Origin: Ischnura elegans
Taxonomy: Eukaryota; Arthropoda; Insecta; Odonata; Coenagrionidae
Assembly (NCBI RefSeq): GCF_921293095.1
Contig: NC_060246.1
Span: 84,131,030 to 84,195,029, forward strand
DNA length: 64,000 nt
Direction of reading: 5' to 3'
Part shown: positions 25,919 through 38,852 of the stretch, piece by piece
How positions within the stretch are numbered: position 1 is the stretch's first letter
Layout: every line of letters begins with the position of its first letter
The notes under the pieces: generated by a model
The model's database searches: none
The model's input: the letters and a program-made list of their open reading frames with translations, nothing else
Told to the model about the DNA's origin: nothing
Position numbers and translations under genes: made by a program

Positions 25919-27599
25919 ACTCCATGGAAACCTACCCTAATCGGTAGAATACTATAATAAGAATAAATTACAGATGACGAAAAGTTGGCTCTAATTTGAG
26001 GCAAAACCAAGGGATAAAAAAATAACAGCTATTAGTTTTGACTGGAGAAAGACACATTCTAACTCCGGTTCCATCCCATAAGGGATAAAATCGAGGTTAA
26101 TGATTTTTACACTTTTCTAAATTCTCTCACAGATATAAGATCGATAACTGTACAGCCAAAAACTATACCAAATCTTTCTGATTGAATAAGGGTATTTATG
26201 AAATGCACATCACGTAAAAGAAACCGGTCGCCAAGATTACATCGCAAATAAGTACGTCCATGGCTTGAAAAGTTACCTCACGATCCAGAATCAGAGCAAT
26301 AAATAGCTTCAAGTACTTTCAGGCAGAGATACCGAAACCGGTTCCACGTATTATTAGAGATTCACGAATGAAATGGAAGTGAGAGTCGCCGACAAATGCG
26401 ATTACGATGCATTTTTATGAATTGACCGTAGTCTTGATACAACTTCACTCCGAAAAAGATTGGATACACTTATTTCAATGCGATAAAACTGAAATAACCT
26501 CATAACACTATGGCATGCATTGCAGATACCATAAAAATGGCTTAAACTAATCTTGGTACGATAGCCGATGGACAGTGTTTATATCGGTGGTTAGGGAAAC
26601 ACAAACGACTTCGGGTATTAAAAAGAACTCGCGAAATGGAAACAAAATGGTAGCCCTGAACTGGAGCCAAAGATACCAGGTTCGAATCCGAGTGATTAGT
26701 ACTCTCTCACATTTTAAAAACTCTGGAAGAAAAATTGGCATGGCTATAGGAAAAGTGAAACTATGCATATTAATGCCATGTGATAATGTATTCATAGAAA
26801 GTGCCTTTTGTCCTCGTCTATGTCAAAGCAGTCTTTCGCACTGGAACTCTGAATTATAGTAGCCAAAAGTTAACGCCATGATTGAAACTCAAATATGGTC
26901 GAAATTAAATCAATAATGCCAACAGAAACCCAAGGAAGATCCCCGAAGGTTTATTTTTAAAAGTTGCCTGGGCTAATTTTTTACCTCTTCAGTACACGCA
27001 TAAAAATATACCTTGCAATAACACGAAACCCTAATGTCTTGAGGTAAACCACACGTTTAAGAAAAAGTATATTCAAAACGAATACCAGGAGCATAATCTC
27101 ACCCCTATTGTGTGATCACTTACTTTGTGGGGTATTTAATGCGCATGATTTCAATGACACTTTATTCAGAGATGTGCCAGCCATGTCGTTAAAAAATTTT
27201 TACTTTTTTAACTTCAACTGCAAATTGTCCATCAAATTCCCTCGCATGATTACTGAAATTAGTTTTTTTAAACATGCTTATTTCCACCATTTTCTTAAAA
27301 AAATAAAATAAACGCAACATGCATATAGAATGAATGGATTTCAGGAAGATTATATAGTTAGACTATAATAGAAAAACACGTGCGCATTGGTAAGGTATCG
27401 ACGGCTACCGTTAACGGTGCTAAACACCATTGAGAAAAAGCAAATTATTTTCAAGTCCTTCAAATTTTTCACTCATACATAATACAGATACATAATTCCT
27501 TTACGTATATCAACACTTAGATTACAAGAATAAACGATCAAAGGAATGGATTCTTTTTGCTCACAACTGGTTAGAAAGCAGGACGGCGCTTTCTTAAAA
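25919..27599. other. no gene recognised
   Basis: AT-rich. The frames at 26547-26859 overlap the tRNA-like fragment and are not considered coding. Confidence 0.6.
26644..26730 (+). mobile_element. tRNA-like / SINE head fragment
   Basis: A perfect box B (GGTTCGAATCC) stands about 40 bases after TAGCCCTGAACTGG. Acceptor-stem pairing is absent, so this is not called as a tRNA gene. Confidence 0.4.
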
Positions 27600-27990
27600 T
27601 ATTAATAATAAATTTATTCCAACCATAATTTTAGACAATTACAAAGTATTACAGGCATTTGATTGGAATATAGGTGCCCCATAGAGGAAAAAAACCGCTT
27701 AGGGGTCACCGAGTCCGAGCCACCTTCTCAAAAATAGAGTTCAGCTACACAGAAGAATTCCAGTTGCTGTTTTCATTGATATAAATATCCAGATATTTTA
27801 TATGGCTTACTGTTTCAATCGAAAAACCCTGACCAAAAGACAAATAATTAACGTTAATACAGTTTATACATCTATAATATATCGAGCTGTCAGAATCATC
27901 AGTTGCATAGAAGAATGAAGGTGCTATCTCAACACCATAACATAGAATTGCTTCACTGAAGCTGGAGATATTCCAAATAACCAAAATTGA
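27600..27990 (-). mobile_element. non-LTR retrotransposon 3' fragment
   Basis: On the minus strand the frame ends near VSHIKYLDIYINENSNWNSS, a typical RT thumb phrase (IKYLGI.ID..L.W). It then runs into an AATAAATTTATTATTAA 3' tail. Only the last part of the RT remains. Confidence 0.65.
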
Positions 27991-29051
27991 AAAAAATCCA
28001 TTTACAGTTACCAGTAAATTTCTTTAACTGAGGGCATATTTTATGCGCCACGTATACAACCACACGGCAAATACAAAAGTGTAAAAAAAGAAACAGAAAA
28101 AAATCCCTCTCGTGCTTTCCATATTCCCTCACTTCTATTTCACCCCCTTTCCACCCAACCTATAAAATAAATAAAGGCCTATTATCTCCACACAGATTGG
28201 AAGAAAAAAATATAATTACTTAAAAAAAACAACACACATGAATAATATTATTATAGTTACAGACAATATTTAGAATGAGCAATGCCGGAAAACGTACGAT
28301 ATATCGGGAATTGACTCCGAATTACACAAGACGATGAAAGTGAAGCGGTACATAATCTCGCTTCTTTATCTCAGGATCACTTCCTCCAAATCAAAAAAGA
28401 AGGGAAAAATCATAACAAACACTGTGATGCGTGAGGAAGAAAATTGCCGATCTAAATTTTTTTAAATAGCTGGTCGTGATACGAAAAAACCACTAACCAT
28501 GTTCTACGATCCGTTTCTTAATAGAACATTTATAAAATTTATAACAACAATTAAGTTATTTCCAGCATTAGTTGCTACAAAACTGCCTGATTACAGGACC
28601 CAGCAATAACTTATTCAGTGTAACAGTTTAACTCTGATGGTGGTTTTTTACAAGAATAATGAATGGATAAAAATTAAGTCAAATAAAACCACTCAGAAGC
28701 ACAAAAGCAGGTAGTGGCCGGACTGGAAATTAGCGGAGCAAACAGTGCTCGTCACGGATCTTACATCCGTGAACCGATCTAAGGAAAGAAACGAAAAACG
28801 CCGTTCACCGTTCATTAACCGGAAAAAATAGAAGTTCACATTCATGTAAGAAAATGGATTATTTCTTCCCCATCGATATGGATTTTCCTTAAATAAGACA
28901 CATCCCTGCCGAAACAACTAAACCCCCAATACAGGCACCGTACCACCCCTTGTTTATGCATGGGAATGCTCCAATCGCGAACCAGAAGGAAAGCACTCGA
29001 AATATCCAAAAAGAAAAAATACAATCCATCAACAAATGCTGTCTTTCTGCA

Positions 29052-29098
29052 GAAAAAGTTGTTTTCGATCAAAGTTCGAAAAAAGTTGTTTTCGATCG
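29052..29098. repeat. 26-bp direct repeat, two copies
   Basis: GAAAAAGTTGTTTTCGATC at 29052 recurs 26 bases later. Short local duplication with no evident role. Confidence 0.6.
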
Positions 29099-32000
29099 TG
29101 GATTCACCAAACTCAGTAAAAATCTAAGCAGAAAATTCTTGGGCACATTCGGTTCACTTGACGCGACTCTCTTCGACGGTCTTAAGCCTCGTTCGCAACA
29201 GCTAGGCTTGGCGTAATTTGGTTCATTGTGAACCATACCAATAAATGAAAAATTCCCCAAAAACACAACGTAAACTGCAAATCAATCGTAAAATCGACGT
29301 TGGAAGACTTGCAATTTTTTAAACACTTCTCGATGCTTAAAAATACCTTCATTTCTGGTGAATTTTTAACCGAAATTAGAGTTTTTTTCCAAAAAGTTGA
29401 CTACGCTAAGTTAAAACATTTTTTATTGTTGTGAACCAGCATACCCTCTAATTTTTCAACTCCAAAGATACGCTAAAGATTTTCACAAGTTTTCAAGTCA
29501 ACAAGAATCAAAATACAATGACCAGCTTTCACTGAGACGAAAAACAATAAGTTTTACCTGATCCAAACCGAATTTGGCGTAAACAACCAAAAATGCACAA
29601 TCTACAACACTTGCATCTGCGCAACGACGCAAACTAACGTAATTAAAATCCAAATCGGTACATAGCATAGAGAATTGCGTCAACGTGAAAATTCAAAGAG
29701 AAATTACCAATAAAATTGGTAAAACTACAAAAATAAATGGCTGCCAAGTGGAAAATGACGTTGAACATACTATAATTAGAACACAAATGTCATGGCTGAA
29801 TTCCAAGTATGGGTGGACTACACTAATTAACGCTATATCTATCGTTACTTTTACGCATTCTATGAAAATAGATGTAACGCTGTCTTCGAATGCGAGAAAA
29901 AGAAGGAATAAAAAGTTTATGTCAATTTAACAAGCCATAACCCACATTTGAAGTCGAAACCGGACAGCTCAAATTCTATTCGTAAGCTGAGCTATTCTAC
30001 ACAAACAACGTAGCTTTTAAAAATCCCTTCCCAACGTCAAATAATGATTCAAGACGAAAATGGATAAAAACGATGAGACATGAAAATCAACTCCTGCTTG
30101 AACAATGAAGTCATCACTTAGAGCAATCGTTGGAAAAGATTCATTTGAAGTGACCCGGAGAATACATACAAAGTGGATGTACATTGTGAGCATTATGAAC
30201 ATATAAATAATCCTTAAGGAAGTTAACATATAATTAACCCATATAAAGGACCCTTAAGGATAATAAGAACGCTGCTCAATTACTTTGGTAAAATTGCTAG
30301 CAAGCAGTCACTTAATGCAAAAGAGGTCCCCTTTCACCCAACTGATGACTCGATAAAAGCTTTTGAGAAAAACTGAAGCAGCTCGGGCAGAACATTATTG
30401 AATAGACCTTGGAGCAACCACGCAAAGGGTTCTTTTCTACTAACTCATTCTCCAGCGTATATTTGGGAAAGCCGTCAGGAGATCCAGCGCCATTGTAATT
30501 AAAAATGAAAGGCAAAGGACAAAGCTCAACCTTCATAATAAAAAAAAGATAAACATATGTTCTCAGATTTCTGCAAGCTCATCCGTATTCACCCGACATT
30601 TTCAAAGGAAAACAGAAGTGCAAGGCCGACGATCACCAAATTCACACATCCGGGAAGCTAAGACGTCACGAAAAATGCAACGAGGCTGACCAATCACGTC
30701 AAATCAGGAAATATCTGCAATAAGATATTCGACTACGTACGTAGGTTTAAAGATGTGACTTCCGCAATCGCACTGTGCCAATCGCTACGCGGTAGAGAAA
30801 TGTCCCACATTTGGAGAACCAAAGAACACCCACCTAGTTAAGAGGGATAACTCATTTTACAAAAATATTTACCAGAAAGGTCGATGAAAGCAATAATTAG
30901 TCATTCAATTTTTTTAAAGTTAAGGCAAAAAATAATTTCAAATCATTTAAAGGGAAAAGAGTTTCTCTTATACATATTTTGTAGTTATTGATTGCAACAT
31001 AAAAGCTGAACTAAAAATAATAACATCAAAACGCCGGTAATTTTTAACTCACTAATATGTCTCTATCGTGAACATAGAAACATACAAAAAATGACATGGA
31101 AAACAGTTTCTTGCGTCCTGGATTCGGTATTTAACTTTCGATACTTTTTGCGTTACTCATAATTATAAACCAGCATAGACAGTGGATAACGTAGGTATAC
31201 ACGATAGACCTGTCAGAGTAATTTATCATTTGGGACATACAATTCATCATCATACGGTTTCAGATAAGCTAGAGGCGATTAGGCATATATGTAAGTATTC
31301 CCAATTGATGAACTAGAAAAGCGTGATTCAGCGAGTATTTAATGGTGCAAAAATAATGTGCACTCAGATGGGGCAAACACAAAAAACCCTACGCCAACAA
31401 AAGTGTATCGAAACTGGCAAGTATCGCTAAAATCTCGCGCATTATTTGCCGAATTACTGCTGGCGGGTTCCCTCAGAGTCACCAGTAAGAAGGAAACCTA
31501 CACGTATGAACAATGCGGCGCGGGCAAAGAGATTTATGGCCATTTAAAGGGGAAAGAAACTGTAAGCCTGATGTTACACCAATCTGAGCTAACGTTTTGC
31601 GCTGGCATTTCAGACGCTCAGAAAACTCACAACAAGCCGGTGTCATTACCGGTTTCGCTTTTCACCATTTCGCTTTCATCGCTTTCTCTCTCTGCTTCGA
31701 AATGCCGGATGCTGGACTTTTGGATCCTCATTCAATCCACCACTCCAACACGCGGATCATAAACGGCCTCGAGTTCAAGTCATTCCGAATACCTTATCAG
31801 AACTAGAGACAACTTGGATTCCTCCATAAAAATAAATATCTACCGATACCAGTATCTCTGGGAAACTCTTGGGATGACGGTCAACTTCGTGTAAGTAAAC
31901 ATAAGCCACAAAGACGTTCCACAGCAGATAAGCTGAGGCAGGAGTACCCCACTGCAAAAATAATTATTTAGCCAAATAACCTAAGAACATTTCCGACAAA

Positions 32001-33436
32001 AAAGAATAATTTGATATTTCATGAATAACTCACAAGTTCAGAGCTGTAAACTATAATTATACCGAGAAGATTAAATGAAAAACCCTCGTTACTTCTTTCC
32101 TACCAATAACAACGTTCAAAAAATCTTAAATAAAAGCCTTTATCAAATCAAAAACGACGACTGATAACAATTTTCGTTAATAAAGATCATTTTAACAGAT
32201 TTATTTTAATTTTGTTAAGAATCACGTCGTGGCACAGTTGAACAAACAACTCACAGGACGAGCTTCCCCCATCTCCATGGGTCATCTCCCCTTCAATCCC
32301 AAGTTACACCAACATTATCCTCCTTATGCAAACATAGAACGCCTGAGGACGATTCTCGTCCTTCTTTCTCACTTCATGTTTTTCCCTTCATTCCAAGCCA
32401 CACTCTATTGCTCAGTGCTCACTTGACTTTTTGTTGAGCATATAAAATGGATGGTATCAAAACAATAAGTTCAATAAAAAAAATAGCCGGAAAAATAAGG
32501 GATTTTTTTTTGACTGGAGAAGAGCTGAAATCGGGGTCGGCATTGGAACTTGGAAGTCACACTCCTGGTTATTGTCGCTAAGTTACGCCATTTACATTTC
32601 GTTTTTCATGAAGTTACGCCACCAATTATTTAAAATTACATTAGGTTTTTGATACCAAGATCCGTTAACCCACAGTATCCTTACTGTGAGTGCTATAAGA
32701 AAGAAGTATTATGAGAAGAAGAAGGAAAAACTTAGTTAGCCTCATTATAAGGCAAGACAAAGGCAAAGTGGACGAGAAGCGCGGCAGCGGAAGGCCTAAC
32801 CAAGTATAACTCACCAAGGATTATTCTTATGCGTCTTATTCTTATATTACACCTCCAACTTTTACCCTATTAGTAAATACCAGGCAAATAGTACCAATAC
32901 TACCTCGCAAAGCATCAAAACTAAGATTATCATTTCGATATTCGTCAAAAATACGCCACCCGGTATCAGATTCGTACTTGCCATATGGCGTACCCGGCGG
33001 CCGCCGGAGTCTTCGTGAAAGTGTCAAGGAGGGCGTTATAAATTCGATACTATAATATTGAGAGCCTCATCCTAGATACCGCCGAAGGCCAGAGAGGTCA
33101 TACAAACCTGTATACTTCATATATATTACCCCTAAGTCACTCCCAAATATTTTTCCAAGGTGTGTTCAACTTTGATGCAGTTCCAGGGACAAATAAAATG
33201 CCAAATAACACATTTTGACAAAGAGAGTAGGCTAGATCCATCGAATTAGGCACCAGAAGAGTTTAATCATTGGATCACAACACCGGGAAAACACGTCATG
33301 ATATCATGTCATCCCTCTCATACGGTAAGTGAATACTTGTATGACGACGAAAAGTATTAGCGGAGAAAGTGATAACTTCGCGGGCCGATTTCGATCTCTC
33401 CTCTGCCAAGTCTTCCCGTCTCGCTCTGTCCTCGCC

Positions 33437-33616
33437 ATGGATCACCGCACCCTCTTGCGGCGAATATCGCGATTTTTCAGCGGTTTCCCGGCGTCATCTG
33501 CGGACGAATATGATACAGGTGGGAAAGATGAGCATGAAGAAAGTTTGATCGAGAACGATGAATGCGTAGACCTTAAAACTGGGCCATCGGATCCGCTATT
33601 CGGAACGTGGAAATAA
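33437..33616 (+). CDS. candidate small ORF or first exon, unidentified
   Basis: ATG 33437 sits in a near-ideal context (CTCGCCATGG) and opens 59 codons: a basic amphipathic start (MDHRTLLRRISRFFSGF), then an acidic part, ending DPLFGTWK before TAA. An inner donor-like site (TACAG|GTGGGA near 33519) could make it a first exon. I recognise no family. A chance ORF in a GC-rich patch is possible. Confidence 0.3.
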   Translation: MDHRTLLRRISRFFSGFPASSADEYDTGGKDEHEESLIENDECVDLKTGPSDPLFGTWK

Positions 33617-36600
33617 TGACCACCAACGAAGCGAATCCACAAGCCGTATTTTTTATGCCAGAGCAGAGGAATACTCCTACGCCAGCATCGAAATTATTTA
33701 TTAGCTTTCTTCTGATTATTTCCGCTCGGGATTACGGAAGAAAATTATCAGAATGAGAAAAAATAGCTAAAGAACAAAACATTGTATCAATATCAATGTT
33801 TTATGAACACTAGTCACCGCATACTTTGAAGTAACAACACTAAATATATTGATTGCACGGCAAAAAATAAAACTCATCGGCATGATTGTTACATTAGTAG
33901 GCTCATGCATACCTGAAACTCGCACTCGCCCCATATTCCCACACGGAATGATATCTCCCAGGTATCAATTGATTTCCGAGAGAAAATTAGCGCTGATAAC
34001 ACAAATGGAGTTTCATTTATTTAGTAATAACGCAAAACTATTCCGAAACGTGCGTTGCTACCGCGGTGCGTGGAGTTGGTGACCGAATTTCATCTTAAGC
34101 CGAGTAGTTCGAAACTCGAAAATTAATTCCAAGCATTCGCACGTCCAATATTTGCCATTTAATCTACCCCCCGGATAGCAATTTACGCACATACTTAGAA
34201 AAGGGACACATAGAGATCAAGCCAAATAGCTTAATTACCTGAGCAGACGGGACGATAGAGCTACTTGCCCTCTAAGGATAGTCAACTAAAAATTAACAAG
34301 CAGGGCATTTCAATAATAATAATTTCATTATTCGAAAAAGAATGGTAGTGATAAAATTAAAGGCAATAATTGGGATGGGAAGGCCAATAAATTTCACTCT
34401 TATTCATGAAACCTGACGCATTCTCTTTGTAGTTAAATCTTTCGAGAAAAGAGTATCGTATCTCACGATCCTTTTGAAGAGTTCAAACGATCGAATGCAT
34501 AGTCTACTCCATACATGATACAACATAGCCACTAAGATACTTCAAAAGACAACGTAGTTGCCCAAGATATATATTCAACATCATGAAAAAGCTATTGAAA
34601 ATCATGGCGGGAACGCAGTGAGAATGAACGCACGCTAACTCGCTTCAGTTCTCGAGACAATCCCGCCTTTGAGCGTAACATCAACCGGTACGATTTCACT
34701 TTTTACAGATGACTTTCATGGTGTCGGCTTGGAACACCTGAGGCTATTTTCCGTTTACAGTGCGTACGGAGACTTGATGATAAACATTCCAGCAACCTAC
34801 AAGACCCCGCCATGCCCCCATAGAATCACCATTGTATCTATCCTTGATTCCTAATTACACAACTTCACTCATTTAAGTTCCAGGCTATTCAACCATTCAT
34901 ATATATACCCCTTCGTGGATTCCATGTCTTCATTGGGTAATTTCCTCTAGATATCTCACCGTTCTTCATTTCCATAAACGACCAATCAGTTGATTTAAAA
35001 ATTGAAATACACTCATTCCCTCCTCCTCGTATGACTTTAACTCAAAGGTTCATACCTTTTCTGCCCACTCTTCTGTTGATTATCTATTAGCTAAATATGA
35101 TTTTTCCTTCGGTAACGATATCAAACTTTATTTTCTCTTTTTTATTAAAGCATCCGACCCACTGTTTATGGTTAATTTTTAGCGCATTTTACGGAAAAGG
35201 TTACTTTAACCGAACCAATTTAAATTAAATGAATACATGCACAATATTGTGCAAATAAATAATATTGGCGTAATTAGAAATGCCGTCCTTAGGGCGGCGC
35301 GACAGGTGCCGCTGCTTAGACCGCCCCACTTCCCTGCACTTTAGGGGCACTGAGCGGGTTGAGTGTAAACCGGCGCGAGGCTACCATGCGAAATTAGGGG
35401 GCCGATTTTTCATGCTAAGAAATCCCATGAAATTTCCTAGCCGTTGCAGTATCTTCTATTCAATTCTGAGGCAATGACTTCAATTCTTCGTGTACCGGGC
35501 TAAGCAGCCCATTTGGAGGGCACACGTAACCGTGTTTCAAATTACTGTCTCTTCACAATTAGCCACATTTACTACGTCCAAAATCACTTCCCTTTCTCTT
35601 GCGCCATTACCGAAGACCATTCAATATTAGGCATAACTTTGTGGAAGGTGCAAATAGTTAATGAAACTAATTACTTAACACAACTGTGTTGAAAACACGA
35701 TCGGTTTTCAAACTTAAAAGTACATTTTAAACGAAGTTGGTCAAGAATTAACTTTTTATGTCGGGGTTAAGAATTTCCGATTTTCTTTTGATGAACTCCG
35801 CAAACGACATGAACTATTAGCGGACATATTTGCGGTACTACCAACTCAACCGCTTAGACAAACACGAAGGATTCCGGCAGATCGAAAGATTCGTTTCTTC
35901 GTGAAGACTAGATGGAATCCAACTAAGTGACCTTAATTTGACGACTATATGGGGACAATAATCCAGGAAAAATCAGCGAAAACGAAAGCGCACCTCTAAA
36001 GAAGGCTCGAGCTCAATCGCAAAGAGAGCACGCACTTGCTCTAAAGAACGGAGGTGAAACTTCTTGCTCCTACAGGACCGTTGAAAACGTGTCCGTGTCG
36101 GGGGCCAATTCTTTCTCCCTGACCGACTGATAATATCTAAAGACTTCACCGGCGGTCGAGCGCAAATGCACTTCATTGTTTCAATCACAAGACGACTGAA
36201 AAACTACAAGCCATCCACAAACCCAGCTAATTGAACGAGTGTTATTAACTAATAATCAGGATAGAAAAATATTACACTAGCTCTATTTGTAATAATATCC
36301 AGAATATAAGTGATTAGATGAGAGGGACAATGGCTACACAAATGACGCGATATCCTCAGGTGGAAACATTAGGATGTGATCCGATGACTCATTCAGGTTA
36401 CAAGAGTAAGAAAAGAAAATGCTGCAATCAAGAATGAACAAAAGAAAAGTTTTTGCATAAACATTTGACTTAGGCATCCTCTGATAGAGAAGTCTTACAG
36501 GCAATGTCATCGGAAAATTCGGAGAAACTATGAATGGGCAATGGAGCAAAATCATATATAAATTAAAAATCAATTTGAACACTCGGAACAAATATATGCA

Positions 36601-38485
36601 TTAATTACAAGCAACAAGAGAAATCAGAGCACCTGTATAATATGAAAATATCTTTCAATTATTACTTGAAAATTCCCCTGATCAAAAGCTAACGTTCGAA
36701 GAAATCACGCTTTGAACATTAATGATTATTCTTCACTATACACAAAGTAGCTGATATTAAAATACCGGCAACTAGAAATTCTGAGAATTCGCTACTAGAA
36801 ATTTAATGATAAAATCTTTCGGTAACATAGAATGAAACAGTCAATTAGTTTGCGGCAAAGGAATCTGAGGAAATTTTTAATGAAAGCTAATATACACTAT
36901 ATTGACGCTCAAGAGCTAAATAGGATAATGAGTAAGAATTCATCTTCCCCAAAACATAGAAGTCTAACAGTCCTGGTTATACATTTACAGTGCTTCCATT
37001 ATGATGCCATAACGGCCTTTAGCTATTGAAGCAATGGCACTGTTAACGATCGCAAATTGTACCTTCAAAAAGAAAATATTGAATGCTAGAAAGATAAAGC
37101 AGTTTCTGGAGAGAGGATATACATTTTACTTTAGAGGCTCTTTCTTTCCAGCGGTTATTCCGCTTGGTCACACCAAGAACGACTTTCTCTCATTCTTATA
37201 CCTCTAAAATAGGGAGAGGCAAGCGTAAAAAATTAGGACTTTTTCGGAACACTTCAAACTCAAAATTGTTTATAAAATATTCTGCAGTACTGAAATGAAG
37301 GTCATTAAACTTAAATTCCAAATCTCTTGTAATGATTAAACGTTAAATTAAGACAGGTAGTGAGAATTTACACAACAGAGACTCGCTTTGCTTCCTTGGC
37401 GAAGGTATGAAAAAGTTCACATGCGCCGTTCGTTACTTTAGCACTTTGAAAATCCCGCCACTCAGTATTAAGCGACAGAGAAAAAAACGCTTATCGTTAA
37501 ATGAAATCACAAGGTGTAAGTATCATGATTATTTGCCCGAAAAAATTATAAACCTCGCCGCCTGTTTGTTTTCACGGTGGAAGCATTTTTCTAAAAACTT
37601 CGGAACGGAGGCAGTCACCCTCATACATTCACTTGCATTTGTAACATGAATGCCAACAATACAAGTTAACAATGGGAATGCGAAAACAATATAATAATGA
37701 CTGAAAAGCCAGATGAGCATGTGTGAGAAAAAAATAATCGACCCTCGGAAACTATACCGCCACCCGCGGAGGAAACCGAAGATCCGAAGTTTGTTGAGTG
37801 CGCACACATTAAACGCGAAATGTTCGGGAATAAAATAATGATAAAAACCTGCGTATACTAGTAATTAGGTATTAATATATTAAAATAGCGAAAAACGCAC
37901 ACAAATATTTTTCGACCCTGGCACATCCAATACTCACTGAATATAAAGCTTCGCACCAACTTTTGAAAATTATATCGAATCGAAGAAACTTTCGATAGAT
38001 ACTGTCTGCTTAAAAGCAGACGACCCGAGCTTATTTAGAAGAATTGCCTGGAAAAACTATTGAGATCACGTAGATAAATCACTAAATTACAAAATTTTCT
38101 ACTGAATACTCAATGATAAGGGGGATGACGTACCATTCCCATCTTCTAACACAAGAGCCACCACTTTCGATAGATAGATGAATAATCCGTGCAAAAGGGG
38201 TAATCTCTGAGAATGCAATACAAACAACGATTATAAATACTTTCTTCGCCTTTTCACCGGCTGACCGACGCACTTCACAGGCATTAAAGCGATAATACGT
38301 GCATTATCCTTACACAACCATCAAGGGCAAACTCCACTCGTAGTTATAACTTCCATCAGTTCTAGCGGACCGGAGCCCAGATCTTTGAACTTCATGCACT
38401 GATGTTATAATTCCGCACTTGCAAAAGGATGATAAAAGGCGATTTTTTGTGTAATAACACTATAAAAGATAAGTTTGTAACGTAC

Positions 38486-38698
38486 CTGGCACCCTTGGGT
38501 AAGCGCTCGAGAGCTCTGCTGAAAACCAAATTGTATCAACTTTGTGGATCCAACTGATGCTTTTTTACGAACTTGAATGCTGTGACCAAATTGACAGAAC
38601 CTCTCCACTCTTGCACATAGTCTACCCGTACTGATACACGCCATATTCAAGACTGATGAACATCCTGGGTCTCCAAGCCATAACATAGACACGGCCAT
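38486..38698 (-). CDS. candidate first coding exon of an unidentified gene, divergent from mRpL32
   Basis: A 71-codon open stretch starts with ATG at 38698 and ends at a strong donor, CAG|GTACGT, at 38486, in phase 0. The start is only 55 bases from the mRpL32 start on the other strand. The peptide (MAVSMLWLGDPG... ending SSRALTQGCQ) has many Arg, Lys, Ser and Cys and only two acidic residues, so it could be a mitochondrial presequence. I recognise no family and found no convincing second exon to the left. It may be a chance open frame in the mRpL32 promoter. Confidence 0.3.
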
Positions 38699-38749
38699 AG
38701 CGCTTTACGGAGAAGTGCGTACTACAAAAAACAAATGAAAGCGTATAAT

Positions 38750-38760
38750 AAGATGGCGGC
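38750..38760 (+). promoter_or_regulatory. YY1/Pho-type motif overlapping the mRpL32 start codon
   Basis: AAGATGGCGGC matches the long YY1 consensus (AAnATGGCGGC), and its ATG is the predicted start codon. In animals this motif just after the transcription start is known from ribosomal and mitochondrial housekeeping genes. Binding here is inferred; the bases may also be conserved simply as start-codon context. Confidence 0.45.
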
Positions 38761-38852
38761 TTTATTGAGATCGGTCGTGCGTCTGCTGAATGAAACTATT
38801 TCAACTGTAGAAGCTACATTTTCTGCTTCCTTCCGCGGTTTCCAGCCTCAAG
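38753..38852 (+). CDS. mRpL32: mRpL32 coding exon 1
   Basis: Encodes the import presequence, residues 1-33 plus one base. The donor is CAAG|GTATAT, phase 1. Confidence 0.88.

Larger units (their letters stand above)
27991..38485. other. long stretch without a confirmed gene
   Basis: AT-rich DNA with the direct repeat at 29052, the candidate ORF at 33437 and a GC-rich, repeat-like patch at 35270-35550 (TTAGGGCGGCGC). If the candidate exon at 38486-38698 is real, part of this would be its introns, but no second exon was found. Confidence 0.5.

Noticed and set aside
26675-26700. tRNA gene suggested by a perfect box B (GGTTCGAATCC)
   Set aside because: No acceptor or anticodon stem can be formed around it; treated as a SINE-like fragment.
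32842-33027. Minus-strand frame with a protein-like stretch (GKYESDTGWRIFDEY) and a donor GAG|GTAGTA
   Set aside because: Upstream acceptor is poor, and I could not tie it to a family or to another exon.
35270-35550. Possible hAT-like repeat starting near TTAGGGCGGCGC
   Set aside because: Resembles a common repeat style, but no matching end or target duplication was found.
35973-36200. Minus-strand frame after a good acceptor (AGTTTTTCAG)
   Set aside because: Its phase does not fit the candidate exon at 38486-38698, and the peptide resembles no known protein.
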